Origin: Azorhizobium doebereinerae UFLA1-100
GTDB lineage: Bacteria; Pseudomonadota; Alphaproteobacteria; Rhizobiales; Xanthobacteraceae
DNA length: 64,000 bases
Direction: 5' to 3'
Assembly: GCF_000473085.1 (NCBI RefSeq)
Contig: NZ_AXBA01000013.1
Coordinates: forward strand, 62,001 to 126,000
Shown piece after piece: positions 17,977 to 26,245 of this stretch. Position 1 is the stretch's first letter, and every line of letters starts with the position of its first letter. The notes under the pieces are model-generated. The model saw only the letters and a list, made by a program, of their open reading frames with translations. It did not search any database and was not told where the DNA came from. Made by a program: the position numbers and the translations under genes.

Positions 17977-18118
17977 GCGGGACGGCGTCACGCCTGCGCC
18001 CCACGCTGCGGCAATCTGGGACGTCCCGGGCGCCTTGCCGGCGCGGGGCGGGCCCGTAAGATCAGGGGAAGCGGCCCGCCGTTCCGTCCCCGCCGCAGGA
18101 CGCGCGGCCGGGACTGCC

Positions 18119-18982
18119 ATGCCCCCCAGAGCCAGACCTGCCCGCACATCCCCGGCGCCGCAGCCCGCGCCGTCTCCGGCCCAGTTCTCTCCTGCCGCGC
18201 TCTCTCCTGCCGCGCTGTCTCCTGCCGCGCTGTCTCCCGCCCCGCCGCCGGCCGGCGCGGGACAGGCGCCGCTGCCGTTCGAATATACCCTCCAGCGCAC
18301 CCCGGTCGGGGTGGTGATCCTGGATGCCGCGCGGCGCATCCGCTCGGCCAATCCCGAGGCCCGGCGCATGCTGGCGCGCCATGGCGAGGACCTGTTCGGC
18401 ACGGAAATCCTGGCGCTCCATCCCGAGGCGGCGCGGGCCAAGGTGGCCTGGCTGATCGCCTCCGCCGCCGAGGCGCCGGACGGCGCCGCCTCGCTGGTCG
18501 TCACCACCGCCATGGGCAGCCTCGTCGCCAAGGTGACGCGGCTCGACGACGGTACGGCAGCGGGCGGCTTCTGCATGATGTTCCACGCCCTCGGCGACCG
18601 GGTGATGGGCGACCCGCCGGCCGCGCCGGAAGCCGCCGCCCCGCTGCTGCTGAAGCTGCCGGTGATGCGCGGCACCGGCGACGTCACCACCCTGATCGAC
18701 GTGGACGAGGTGGTGTTCCTGATGGCGGAGGGCCATTACGCCCGGGCGGCGACCCGGCAGTTCACCGCCTTCTGCCCGCGCCCGCTGGCGGAGCTGGAGC
18801 GCCGGCTCGACCCGGGCCATTTCCTGCGCGTCCACCGCCGCCATGTGGTGAACATCCGCCATGTGCGCGCCGCCGAGCGCGCCGACGGGCGCTGGCACCT
18901 GCGCATGGCGGACGCCACCGGCACGCGCCTGCCCGTCAGCCGGGCCAAGGTGGCGCAGATGCGCCGCATGCTGGCGGTGTGA
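18119..18982 (+). CDS. rcoM: PAS-LytTR regulator resembling the CO sensor RcoM
   Basis: This 287-residue protein has a low-complexity Ser/Pro/Ala N-terminus, a PAS domain (about 52-165) and a C-terminal LytTR DNA-binding domain (about 177-285, with [12 protein letters not shown]). This domain order is that of RcoM, a heme-PAS transcription factor that responds to CO. RcoM of Burkholderia xenovorans binds heme through His74 and Met104. Here a histidine at 101 in ALHPEA and a methionine at 132 lie 31 residues apart, close to that spacing. The next gene on the same strand is cowN, which protects nitrogenase from CO. The function is inferred from architecture, residues and context. An in-frame TTG at 18035 is an alternative start. 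Confidence 0.75.
   Translation: MPPRARPARTSPAPQPAPSPAQFSPAALSPAALSPAALSPAPPPAGAGQAPLPFEYTLQRTPVGVVILDAARRIRSANPEARRMLARHGEDLFGTEILALHPEAARAKVAWLIASAAEAPDGAASLVVTTAMGSLVAKVTRLDDGTAAGGFCMMFHALGDRVMGDPPAAPEAAAPLLLKLPVMRGTGDVTTLIDVDEVVFLMAEGHYARAATRQFTAFCPRPLAELERRLDPGHFLRVHRRHVVNIRHVRAAERADGRWHLRMADATGTRLPVSRAKVAQMRRMLAV
18186..18245 (+). repeat. 15-base tandem repeat inside the rcoM-like gene
   Basis: Three nearly identical units (18186-18200, 18201-18215, 18216-18230) and a degenerate fourth encode repeated Ser-Pro-Ala-Ala-Leu in the N-terminal linker. Unit gain or loss would stay in frame. Confidence 0.9.
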
Positions 18983-19085
18983 GCGCGCGGCGGGCTGCCG
19001 TTCACGCAGCCGGAATGTCGCTCGTGCAGGCGCCCGGCGCGTGGGGCCGCGCCCGTTGCGGCGCGGGGCGCGGCCGTGGCCCTGT

Positions 19086-19104
19086 GCTGGAAACCGCTTC
19101 CAGC
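19086..19104 (+). promoter_or_regulatory. inverted repeat just upstream of cowN
   Basis: A perfect 7-base inverted repeat (GCTGGAA and TTCCAGC with a 5-base gap) ends just before the purine-rich CGAAGG that serves as the cowN ribosome site. It could be a leader hairpin or an operator. The interval 18983-19085 also holds TTCACGC and TGTCGCTCGTGC elements that might be LytTR half sites, but this is uncertain. Confidence 0.4.
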
Positions 19105-19116
19105 CGAAGGCCCGCC

Positions 19117-19440
19117 ATGACCTCCCAGCCGCTCATCCCCGCGCAGCCCGCCGTGCCCGCCGGCGACCGCTATGTGACGTTCAACGGCATCGACTTCGAG
19201 GGCAACATGGCCCGCGTGCTCGGCCACCTGACGCGCTATATCGACGACCCGGCCACCGGCAACGCCTTCTGGGACCGCTTCAAGGCCCGCCTCGGCGCCG
19301 CCGAGGGCGGCGGCAACGCCTTCCAGGACAAGCTGCTGCTGCTCCACTCCCACGTCTACTACATGGTGGACCTGTTCGAGGCCCAGGACGACGCGCAGGC
19401 CCTCGCCGACCTCAAGAAGCTGGAAGAGGAATGCTTCTGA
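19117..19440 (+). CDS. cowN: CowN, N2-fixation-sustaining protein under CO
   Basis: This 107-residue protein contains the CowN signature [14 protein letters not shown] (about residues 17-30), [11 protein letters not shown], a [16 protein letters not shown] block and the C-terminal EEEC. CowN proteins of other diazotrophs are about 90-100 residues and protect nitrogenase from inhibition by carbon monoxide. An ATG at 19117 with an upstream CGAAGG site is preferred over an in-frame start at 18979, which would overlap the regulator. The adjacent PAS-LytTR gene is the likely CO-responsive activator. Together they imply that this organism fixes nitrogen, although no nif gene is in the window. Confidence 0.88.
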   Translation: MTSQPLIPAQPAVPAGDRYVTFNGIDFEGNMARVLGHLTRYIDDPATGNAFWDRFKARLGAAEGGGNAFQDKLLLLHSHVYYMVDLFEAQDDAQALADLKKLEEECF

Positions 19441-19450
19441 GCCGCTCACC

Positions 19451-19747
19451 CTACGCCGCCGGGCGGTCCGCCGAGACGGTCAGGTGCAGGCCGAGGGCCT
19501 TCATCACCCCGAGCAGGGTGGAGAGCCGGGGATCACCCTCCGGGCTGAGCGCCTTGTAGAGCGCCTCGCGCGTCACGCCGGCCTCACGGGCCACGGCGCT
19601 CATTCCCTTGGAGCGGGCGATGGCGCCGAGCGCCGCCGCGACGACGGCCGGCTCGCCATCCTCGAACGCCGCCTCCAGATAGGCCGCGACCGCCTCCGGC
19701 GTCGCGATATGCTCCGCCATGTCCCATGCGGTTGTCCGATCCGCCAT
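19451..19747 (-). CDS. HigA-type antitoxin (addiction-module antidote, XRE fold)
   Basis: This 98-residue protein has a helix-turn-helix domain (SAVAREAGVTREALYKALS, about residues 50-68) and the end segment LGVMKALGLHLTV, typical of the putative addiction-module antidote family. It follows the toxin gene, and its ATG overlaps the toxin stop by one base (TGATG). It would neutralise the toxin and repress the pair through the upstream palindrome. Confidence 0.88.
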   Translation of the reverse strand: MADRTTAWDMAEHIATPEAVAAYLEAAFEDGEPAVVAAALGAIARSKGMSAVAREAGVTREALYKALSPEGDPRLSTLLGVMKALGLHLTVSADRPAA

Positions 19748-20046
19748 CAGCCTTCATCCTCCAAATCCTCAGCGAGCCTTCGCGCCATCGCGATGTCCCG
19801 CCCCTGGCTGCCTTTGTCACCTCCACAGAGCAGGATCACCAGTACCTGCCCCCTTTGCCGGAAATAGACCCGATAGCCCGGCCCATAATCGATCCGCAGT
19901 TCGCCGATACCGTCGAAGAACTTGGCATCTCCGGCATTGCCTGCGGCGAGGCGGGCAATACGCATGTCGATCCGCGCCTTTGCCCGCACGTCGCGCAGAG
20001 CCGCGAACCAGGACTTGAAGCGCGCGGTCTGGCGAATTTCGACCAT
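19747..20046 (-). CDS. RelE/HigB-family toxin (type II addiction module killer)
   Basis: This 99-residue protein has the RelE/ParE-like fold signature ARFKSWFAALRDVRAKARID and a C-terminal YRVYFRQRGQVLVILLCGGDK followed by QGRDIAMARRLAEDL, as in the putative killer protein family. Such toxins cleave mRNA at the ribosome. The ATG at 20046 gives the family length. It has no Shine-Dalgarno and lies inside the operator palindrome, so the mRNA may be leaderless. Confidence 0.88.
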   Translation of the reverse strand: MVEIRQTARFKSWFAALRDVRAKARIDMRIARLAAGNAGDAKFFDGIGELRIDYGPGYRVYFRQRGQVLVILLCGGDKGSQGRDIAMARRLAEDLEDEG

Positions 20047-20081
20047 CTGTAAACTATAGTTTACAGATGGTAGATCGTCGA
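20043..20081 (-). promoter_or_regulatory. promoter and 28-bp palindromic operator of the toxin-antitoxin pair
   Basis: Positions 20043-20070 form a perfect 28-base palindrome centred between 20056 and 20057. On the minus strand it contains a -10 box TATAGT (20058-20053). A TCGACG -35 box (20081-20076) lies 17 bases upstream of it. The palindrome also contains the toxin ATG (20046-20044), only six bases after the -10 box. Confidence 0.8.
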
Positions 20082-20092
20082 GCCCGTTGTGC

Positions 20093-20980
20093 TCACCCCG
20101 CCGCCTGCGCCACCAGCCGCGCGACGGCGGCATGGAGGGCGTCGTTGCCGGGGCCGTCGAGGCGGCTGGCGGTGAGGTAGCTGGTGATCAGCAGCGGCGC
20201 ACGGCCCGGCGGCCAGGCCACAGCGACGTCGTTGGCCGAGCCGGTGCGGGCGGGGCCGGTGCCGGTCTTGTCGCCCACCTTCCAGCCCTGCGGCAGGCCG
20301 GCGCGCAGGCGCTTGTCGCCGGTGCGGCAGCCCACCAGCCAGCCGGTCAGCATCTGGCGCGCGCCGGGGGAGAGCGCGTGACCCAGCACCAGCGCGTCGA
20401 GGTCCGCCAGCATGGCGTCCGGCGTGGTGGTGTCCAGCGTCTCGCCGGGCGGCACCACGTTGAGCGCAGGCTCATTGCGGTCGAGGCGCGTGACCGGATC
20501 GCCCAGCGCGCGGGCGAACTCCGTCACCGCCTGCGGCCCGCCGATCTCGCGCAGCAGCAGGTTGGCGGCCCCATTGTCCGACAGCGTCACGGCGGCATCG
20601 CACAGCGCGGCGACGGAGAGGCCCTGCCCCACCTTCTTCTCCACCACCGGGGCATAGTCCACGAGGTCCGCCGGCGTCACCGGAATGACCCGGGACAGAT
20701 CCATGCGGCCCTGATCGACGCGGGACAGAACGGCGGCTGCCAATAGAAATTTGAAGGTGCTGCACATGGGGAAGCGCTCCGCGCCGCGATGGGCGAAGCC
20801 TGCGCCCGTGCCGGTGTCGCGCACCGACACGCCGAGCCGGCCGCCGCTCCCCGCCTCCAGCGCGGCGATGCCGTCGGCCAGCGCCGCTCCGCCCCATCCC
20901 TTGTTTTCGGCCGCATAGGTGCGAACCGGCAGCAGCGCCGCCCCACCCATTGCAACCAGCACGCTGCGTCGTGACATCAT
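20093..20980 (-). CDS. bla: class A beta-lactamase
   Basis: This 295-residue serine beta-lactamase has an N-terminal export signal (MMSRRSVLVAMGGAALLPV, with Arg-Arg). All class A motifs are present: STFK at 74-77, SDN at 134-136, EPALN at 170-174 (the glutamate of the omega loop) and KTG at 238-240. It would hydrolyse penicillins and some cephalosporins in the periplasm. It lies head-to-head with an AmpR-type regulator, which predicts induction by cell-wall fragments. A GGGAG site precedes the ATG. A second ATG three bases in is possible. Confidence 0.93.
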   Translation of the reverse strand: MMSRRSVLVAMGGAALLPVRTYAAENKGWGGAALADGIAALEAGSGGRLGVSVRDTGTGAGFAHRGAERFPMCSTFKFLLAAAVLSRVDQGRMDLSRVIPVTPADLVDYAPVVEKKVGQGLSVAALCDAAVTLSDNGAANLLLREIGGPQAVTEFARALGDPVTRLDRNEPALNVVPPGETLDTTTPDAMLADLDALVLGHALSPGARQMLTGWLVGCRTGDKRLRAGLPQGWKVGDKTGTGPARTGSANDVAVAWPPGRAPLLITSYLTASRLDGPGNDALHAAVARLVAQAAG

Positions 20981-21080
20981 CGACCGTATCTCCCGTGGCG
21001 GGGGCAAGATGCAAAAGCGCGCGCGGCGGGACAAACGATGATATCTCGACAGCGGCATGAAAAATTCTAATGGCACCTGA

Positions 21081-21953
21081 ATGGACCGACCCCAGCTTCC
21101 GCTCAACGCCCTGCGCGCCTTCGAGGCCGCCGCGCGGCATCTCAGCATCACCCGCGCGGCTATGGAACTGTGCGTCGGCCAGGCGGCGGTGAGCCACCAG
21201 ATCAAGGCGCTGGAGGCGCGCCTCGGCGCGCCTTTGTTCCGCCGCCTGCCGCGCGGCGTCGCGCTCACCGACGAGGGCGCGGCGCTGCTGCCGCTGGTGC
21301 GCGACGCCTTCGACCGCATCGGCGCGACGCTGGACCAGTTCATGGACGGGCGGCTGCGCGAGGTGCTCACCGTCGGCGTGGTGGGCACGTTCGCGCTGTG
21401 GCTGCTGCCGCGCCTGCCGGATTTCGCCGCCGCCCATCCCGGCATCGACCTGCGCGTGCTCACCAACAACAACCGGGTGGACCTCACCGGCGAGGGGCTG
21501 GACTGCGCCATCCGCTTCGGCGACGGCGCCTGGCACGGCAGCGCCGCGACCCCGCTGCGCGCGGCGCCGCTGGCCCCGCTCTGCGCCCCGGCGCTCGCCC
21601 GCCACCTGGAGCGCCCGGCGGACCTCGCCACCCTGCCGCTGCTGCGCTCCTACCGCAGCGAAGAATGGGCGCGCTGGTTCGCCGCCGCCGGCACGCCGGC
21701 CCCGGCGCTGCGCGGGCCGGTGTTCGATTCCTCGCCCCTCATGGCCAGCGCGGCGGCGGCGGGCCACGGCGTCGCCCTGCTGCCGGTGGCCATGTTCGCG
21801 CCCGAGCTGGCGGCCGAGCGGCTGGTGCAGCCGTTCGCCGCGACCATCGATGCCGGGCGCTACTGGCTCACCCGCCTCAACTCCCGGCCGGAAACCCCGG
21901 CCATGGCGGCCTTCCGCGGCTGGATCGAGGACGCCTGCCGGGGGCCGGACTGA
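21081..21953 (+). CDS. ampR: LysR-family regulator AmpR
   Basis: This 290-residue protein begins with the AmpR-like sequence RPQLPLNALRAFEAAARHLS and a winged helix-turn-helix (AAMELCVGQAAVSHQIKALE), followed by a periplasmic-binding-protein-like effector domain. AmpR proteins activate divergent beta-lactamase genes in response to muropeptides. The 100-base interval between it and bla should hold its binding site; an AT-rich patch with TGAAAAATTCTAATGGCA at about 21058-21075 is the best candidate. Confidence 0.9.
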   Translation: MDRPQLPLNALRAFEAAARHLSITRAAMELCVGQAAVSHQIKALEARLGAPLFRRLPRGVALTDEGAALLPLVRDAFDRIGATLDQFMDGRLREVLTVGVVGTFALWLLPRLPDFAAAHPGIDLRVLTNNNRVDLTGEGLDCAIRFGDGAWHGSAATPLRAAPLAPLCAPALARHLERPADLATLPLLRSYRSEEWARWFAAAGTPAPALRGPVFDSSPLMASAAAAGHGVALLPVAMFAPELAAERLVQPFAATIDAGRYWLTRLNSRPETPAMAAFRGWIEDACRGPD

Positions 21954-22472
21954 CGCGGCGCCGCCCCACGCGAGGACGGCCGGCGCCAGATACTTTTCTT
22001 GCTATACAAATAGGGGGTTGAAGTGACATCGCAGAGATTTCAAAAATAAATCCGAACAGCGTGTCACTGATGTTGACCTTTCCCCACGGGCTGTCGAATA
22101 TTGGTCCCATATTGCGGTGCAGCTTCTGGGTTCAGTCCGAGTTGCACCGAATATGGGGTGGGGATTTCTTGGCCATAACCTATTTTTATACCTCCATCAG
22201 CGCGAGCTGACGGGGAGTTGCCGAGTATTGCGTAGCGCCGGACAGTTCATGGCGAACGCGCCGCGTGGCGCGTGACAGAGACGGTTTCACGCGGCGATCG
22301 GCTCAGCCGAAACAACATAAGGGGGCCTGCGCGCGTCCAGACGGACGCGCGCGGAGCCTTCCGCTTGAGGAGAGGAACCCGGCGGAAACGCGCGGCCGAG
22401 GGCGTTTGAGCTCGGCCGGCGCAATGCCGCCCCCGGAGGTGTCGAGGTCCACCAACGCATGGATTTTCCACG
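21954..22472. other. 519-base non-coding stretch with lower GC
   Basis: No gene is supported. The stretch is clearly more AT-rich than its surroundings up to about 22200 and contains a long imperfect inverted repeat, annotated separately. It could be a regulatory leader or the remnant of a transferred segment. Confidence 0.5.
22106..22157. repeat. long imperfect inverted repeat (hairpin)
   Basis: The arm CCCATATTGCGGTGCA (22106-22121) matches the reverse complement of TGCACCGAATATGGG (22143-22157) with a single bulged base. This gives a stem of 15 base pairs around a 21-base loop. Confidence 0.75.
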
Positions 22473-23564
22473 ATGCATGGGACATTTGACACGCCGCTGA
22501 AGCCGAAGATCTCCACCGACACGCCCGAGCGCGTCATCGAACTGGCGGATCATTCGGCTGCCGTCGCCGCCAGCAAGGCGCGCGCCATCCAGGCCATCAC
22601 CGGCCAGACGCGGATGCTGGCGCTGAACGCCACCATCGAGGCCGCCCGGGCCGGGGACGCCGGCCGGGGCTTCGCCGTCGTCGCCGAGGAGGTCAAGGCG
22701 GTGAGCGCCGAGATCGGCCGCCTCGCCTCGGACATGGAGACCGAGCTGCGCAGCGCGCTGGACGATCTGCGCGCCGTGGGCCGCCGCATGGCGCTCGACG
22801 TGCGCGGGCAGCGCCTGGTGGACCTCTGCCTCAACGCCATCGAGATCATCGACCGCAATCTCTACGAGCGCACCTGCGACGTGCGCTGGTGGGCCACCGA
22901 CGCCGCCGTGGTGGCCTGCGGCGACCCCACCCCCCACACCGTCATCGAGGCGGAGCGGCGCCTCGGCGTCATCCTGTCGGCCTATACGGTCTATCTGGAC
23001 CTGTGGTTCTGCACGCCGGACGGGCGGGTGGTGGCCCATGGGCGCGGCGACCGCTACCCCGGCGTGCGCGGGCTCGACGTGTCGCAGGAGAGCTGGTTCC
23101 GCGAGGCGCTGGAGTCCGCCTCGGGCGACGATTATGCGGTGGCGGACGTGATGCCCTGCGCCGCGCTGCGCGGCGCGCCGGTGGCCACCTATGCGGCGGC
23201 GGTGCGCGAGGGCGGCGCCCTGCGCGGCAAGCCCATCGGCGTCCTCGGCATCCATTTCGACTGGGAGCCGCAGGCCCGCGCCATCATCGAGGGCGTGCGC
23301 CTCTCGCCCGACGAGGCGGAACGCTCGCGGGTGCTGCTGGTGGACGCGCGCGGCCGCATCCTCTCCGCCTCCGACCGGCGCGGCGAGTTCACCGAGCTGG
23401 TGGCGCTGAACGCCAAGGGCCGCCGCAACGGCCTCGACCACCTGCCGGACGGCCGCACCCAGGCCTTCCACCTCACCCCCGGCTACGAGACCTACCGGGG
23501 CCTGGAATGGGCCGGCGTCATCGTCCAGCAGCCGGCACGCAACGAGGGTCACAAGAAGAGCTGA
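22473..23564 (+). CDS. soluble chemoreceptor-like protein with C-terminal Cache-like domain
   Basis: This 363-residue protein has no membrane helix. Residues about 30-95 are the tip of a methyl-accepting signalling hairpin ([21 protein letters not shown]), but with only short flanking coils. Residues about 110-355 look like a Cache sensor domain ([21 protein letters not shown], then a GVLGIHFDW strand). This is the reverse of the usual sensor-then-signalling order, and the protein must be cytoplasmic. It may tune chemotaxis arrays or another CheA-type pathway. No Shine-Dalgarno is obvious before the ATG. Confidence 0.75.
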   Translation: MHGTFDTPLKPKISTDTPERVIELADHSAAVAASKARAIQAITGQTRMLALNATIEAARAGDAGRGFAVVAEEVKAVSAEIGRLASDMETELRSALDDLRAVGRRMALDVRGQRLVDLCLNAIEIIDRNLYERTCDVRWWATDAAVVACGDPTPHTVIEAERRLGVILSAYTVYLDLWFCTPDGRVVAHGRGDRYPGVRGLDVSQESWFREALESASGDDYAVADVMPCAALRGAPVATYAAAVREGGALRGKPIGVLGIHFDWEPQARAIIEGVRLSPDEAERSRVLLVDARGRILSASDRRGEFTELVALNAKGRRNGLDHLPDGRTQAFHLTPGYETYRGLEWAGVIVQQPARNEGHKKS

Positions 23565-23747
23565 GACCGGCGCCGGCGCCGCCGCGCCGGCCGCTCCGGG
23601 AGCCAGCAGGATCGCCCCCGCGATCCGCTGGCGGGGCCATGGCCGCCGCCTTCCGGCCATGGCCCCGGGGGCCTCTTGAGGATCTAGGACGAATGGCCCG
23701 GCCCGTGCCGCGCGACAGGCGGGCTCCATCCGTCGCCCTCCAACACT

Positions 23748-24638
23748 CTAGGCGAAGCGTCGCGCGCCGGCGACGCAGAGAACCACCAGGACCGTCACCG
23801 CGACCATGCTCCAGGCTACCGGCTCGCCCAGCAGCAGGCCGGCGAGCGCCAGCCCGAAGAAGGGCTGGAGCAACTGGAGCTGGCTGACCCCGGCGATGCC
23901 GCCCAAGGCCAGGCCCCGGTACCAGAAGACGAAGCCCACCAGCATGCTGAACACCGAGACATAGGCCAGCCCCAGCCAGGCCGGACCGCCGATGCCGCTC
24001 CACGCCTGCGGCAGGGTCGCGGCGGCGATCACCGCCATGGCCGGCAGCGCCAGCACCAGCGCCCAGGAGATCACCTGCCACCCGCCGAGCCGGCGCGACA
24101 GGCGCGCGCCCTCCGCATAGCCGAGGCCGCAGACCAGGATCGCCGCGACCATCAGCAGGTCGCCGGCAAGCGTGGCCGAGCGGCTGCCCGCCCAGGCGAA
24201 GCCCGCCACCAGGGCCGCGCCGGCCACCGAGAACAGCCAGAAGGCCGGCTTCGGCCGCTCGCCGCCCCGGAGCACGCCGAACATGGCGGTCGCCAGCGGC
24301 AGCAGGCCGATGAACACCACCGAGCGGGCGGCCGTCATGTGCTGGAGCGCCAAGGCGGTCAGCAGCGGAAAGCCGATCACCACCCCGAGCGCCACCACCG
24401 CGAGCGGCGCGAGATCACCCGCCGCCGGGCGCCTCTGGCGCAGCGCCAGCAGCAGCATCGCGCCGAGCAGCGCCGCGATGACCGCGCGGGCGGAGGTCAG
24501 GAACAGCGGCGAAAATCCGCCCACCGCCACCCGCGTCGCCGGCAGCGAGCCGCTGAAGATGATGACGCCCAGCAGGCCGCTGCCCCATCCGTCCGTCGCG
24601 CGCGGCATGTCGGCCTCCCTCGCCCCTTCCCCGGCCAT
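23748..24638 (-). CDS. EamA/DMT-family transporter
   Basis: This protein of about 296 residues has ten hydrophobic helices in two homologous EamA halves, the second ending AYVSVFSMLVGFVFWYRGLA and QPFFGLALAGLLLGEPV. DMT exporters of this type move amino acids, sugars or metabolites out of the cell. The gene is divergent from a MocR-type regulator, which probably controls it. Two starts have good ribosome sites: 24638 (AGGAGGG) and 24608 (GAGGGAGG). Confidence 0.87.
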   Translation of the reverse strand: MAGEGAREADMPRATDGWGSGLLGVIIFSGSLPATRVAVGGFSPLFLTSARAVIAALLGAMLLLALRQRRPAAGDLAPLAVVALGVVIGFPLLTALALQHMTAARSVVFIGLLPLATAMFGVLRGGERPKPAFWLFSVAGAALVAGFAWAGSRSATLAGDLLMVAAILVCGLGYAEGARLSRRLGGWQVISWALVLALPAMAVIAAATLPQAWSGIGGPAWLGLAYVSVFSMLVGFVFWYRGLALGGIAGVSQLQLLQPFFGLALAGLLLGEPVAWSMVAVTVLVVLCVAGARRFA

Positions 24639-24774
24639 GGCGCCCTCCTGAGCGAAGCCGATCCCGGTTCGCGTGACGGCGGCGCGCCAAACAAGGGGCC
24701 GGGGAATGCCCCCGTGTCCTTTAAACGGGACATTCCCTAGTCCCGGGGCGATTGCGGCGACAGCCACACAACCC

Positions 24775-24819
24775 TACGGTTGGACCGAACAGTACGGACA
24801 ATGAGAGCCATACAGTTGG
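24775..24819 (+). promoter_or_regulatory. three 9-base direct repeats with an 18-base period
   Basis: TACGGTTGG (24775-24783), TACGGACAA (24793-24801) and TACAGTTGG (24811-24819) start exactly 18 bases apart in the divergent promoter. MocR-type regulators bind direct repeats, so this is the likely binding array of the following gene product. Confidence 0.65.
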
Positions 24820-24841
24820 CGACCCGCGAGGCCGAACGCCC

Positions 24842-26233
24842 ATGACCGCGACGCGCACCGAGACGGTGATGGCGGAGATCCGCCGCCGCGTGGCCAGCCG
24901 CGCCCTCGCCGGCGGCGAGAAGCTGCCCTCAATCCGCGGCTTCGCCCGCGACATGCAGGTGTCCCCCTCCACCGTGGTGGAGGCCTATGACCGGCTGGCG
25001 GCGGAAGGGCTGATCCGCTCCCGCCCCGGCTCCGGCTTCTACCTGGCCGGAGCCCCCGCGCCCCGGGCGGTGGACGTGGAGCCAGGGCTCGACCGGGCCA
25101 TCGATCCCTTCTGGGTGTCGCGCCAGTCGCTGGACGCGGGACCGGAGATGCTGCGGCCCGGCTGCGGCTGGCTGCCCGCCGACTGGATGCCCCAGGCGGC
25201 GATCCGGCGGGCGCTGCGGGCGCTGGCGCGGGCGGATGACGCGGTGCTGACCGACTATGGCGGCACGCGCGGCTCGCGCGCCCTGCGCCAATTGCTGGTG
25301 CGCCAGTTCGCCGCCGAGGGCATCGAGGCGGGGCCGGACCAGATCCTGCTGACGCCCTCCGGCTCGCGGGCGCTGGACCTGCTCTGCCGCCTGCTGCTGA
25401 ACCCCGGCGACACAGTGCTGGTGGACGATCCCTGCTATTTCAACTTCCAGGCCCTGCTGCGCGCCCACCGGGCGCGGATCGTCAGCGTGCCCTATACGCC
25501 CACCGGGCCGGACGTGGCGGCCTTCGCCGCGGCGCTCGCCGCCCACCGGCCGCGCCTCTATGTCACCAATTCCGCGCTCCACAATCCCACCGGGGCGACG
25601 ATCTCGCCGCAGACCGCCCATCGCCTGCTGACGGCGGCGGCGGCCCACGACCTGACCATCGTGGAGGACGAGATCTTCGCCGATTTCGAGCCGGAGCCCT
25701 CCCCGCGCCTCGCCGCGCTCGACGGGCTGGCGCGCGTCATCCGCATCGGCAGCTTCTCCAAGACGCTCTCGGCCTCCGCGCGCTGCGGCTATATCGTCGC
25801 CCGGCCGGACTGGATCGAGGGCCTCGTCGACTTCCAGGTGGCGACCAATTTCGGCGGGCCGAGCCCGGTGGCGGCGGAACTGGTGGTCGGCACGCTGAGC
25901 GACGGCAGCTACCGCAAGCACCTGGCGGGCCTCAGGGCGCGCCTCGCCAAGCGGCGGCGGGAGATGATCGGCGAATTGGACCGGCTGGGCATCCGCCCCT
26001 GGACGCTGCCGCGCGGCGGCTTCTATTTGTGGTGCCGCCTGCCGGACGGGCGGGACGCCGCCGAGGTGGCCAGGGCCGCGCTGCGCGAACGGGTGGTGCT
26101 GGCGCCGGGCAACGTGTTCAGCCTCGCCCAGGCGGCGCCCGACCTCATGCGCTTCAACGTGGCGCAGATGAACGCGAAGGCGCTCCAGGTGCTCGGCCGG
26201 GCGCTGCGCCAGGCCCCGCCGGACGCTGCCTAA
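24842..26233 (+). CDS. MocR-type regulator (GntR helix-turn-helix fused to aminotransferase domain)
   Basis: This 463-residue protein has an N-terminal GntR winged helix (SIRGFARDMQVSPSTVVEAYDRLAAEGLI, in the first 75 residues) and a class I aminotransferase-like domain with the PLP-binding lysine in GSFSKTLSASARCGYI. It uses PLP or a PLP-amino-acid adduct as effector. Being divergent from the EamA exporter suggests that it regulates efflux of an amino compound. The ATG at 24842 is preferred, since an in-frame start at 24752 would lie upstream of the direct repeats. Confidence 0.9.
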   Translation: MTATRTETVMAEIRRRVASRALAGGEKLPSIRGFARDMQVSPSTVVEAYDRLAAEGLIRSRPGSGFYLAGAPAPRAVDVEPGLDRAIDPFWVSRQSLDAGPEMLRPGCGWLPADWMPQAAIRRALRALARADDAVLTDYGGTRGSRALRQLLVRQFAAEGIEAGPDQILLTPSGSRALDLLCRLLLNPGDTVLVDDPCYFNFQALLRAHRARIVSVPYTPTGPDVAAFAAALAAHRPRLYVTNSALHNPTGATISPQTAHRLLTAAAAHDLTIVEDEIFADFEPEPSPRLAALDGLARVIRIGSFSKTLSASARCGYIVARPDWIEGLVDFQVATNFGGPSPVAAELVVGTLSDGSYRKHLAGLRARLAKRRREMIGELDRLGIRPWTLPRGGFYLWCRLPDGRDAAEVARAALRERVVLAPGNVFSLAQAAPDLMRFNVAQMNAKALQVLGRALRQAPPDAA

Positions 26234-26245
26234 GCCACAGACCCC

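Noticed and set aside
18035..18118. Longer form of the RcoM-like protein starting at a TTG
   Set aside because: The added residues are low complexity and a normal ATG follows at 18119. The upstream start cannot be excluded but is less likely.
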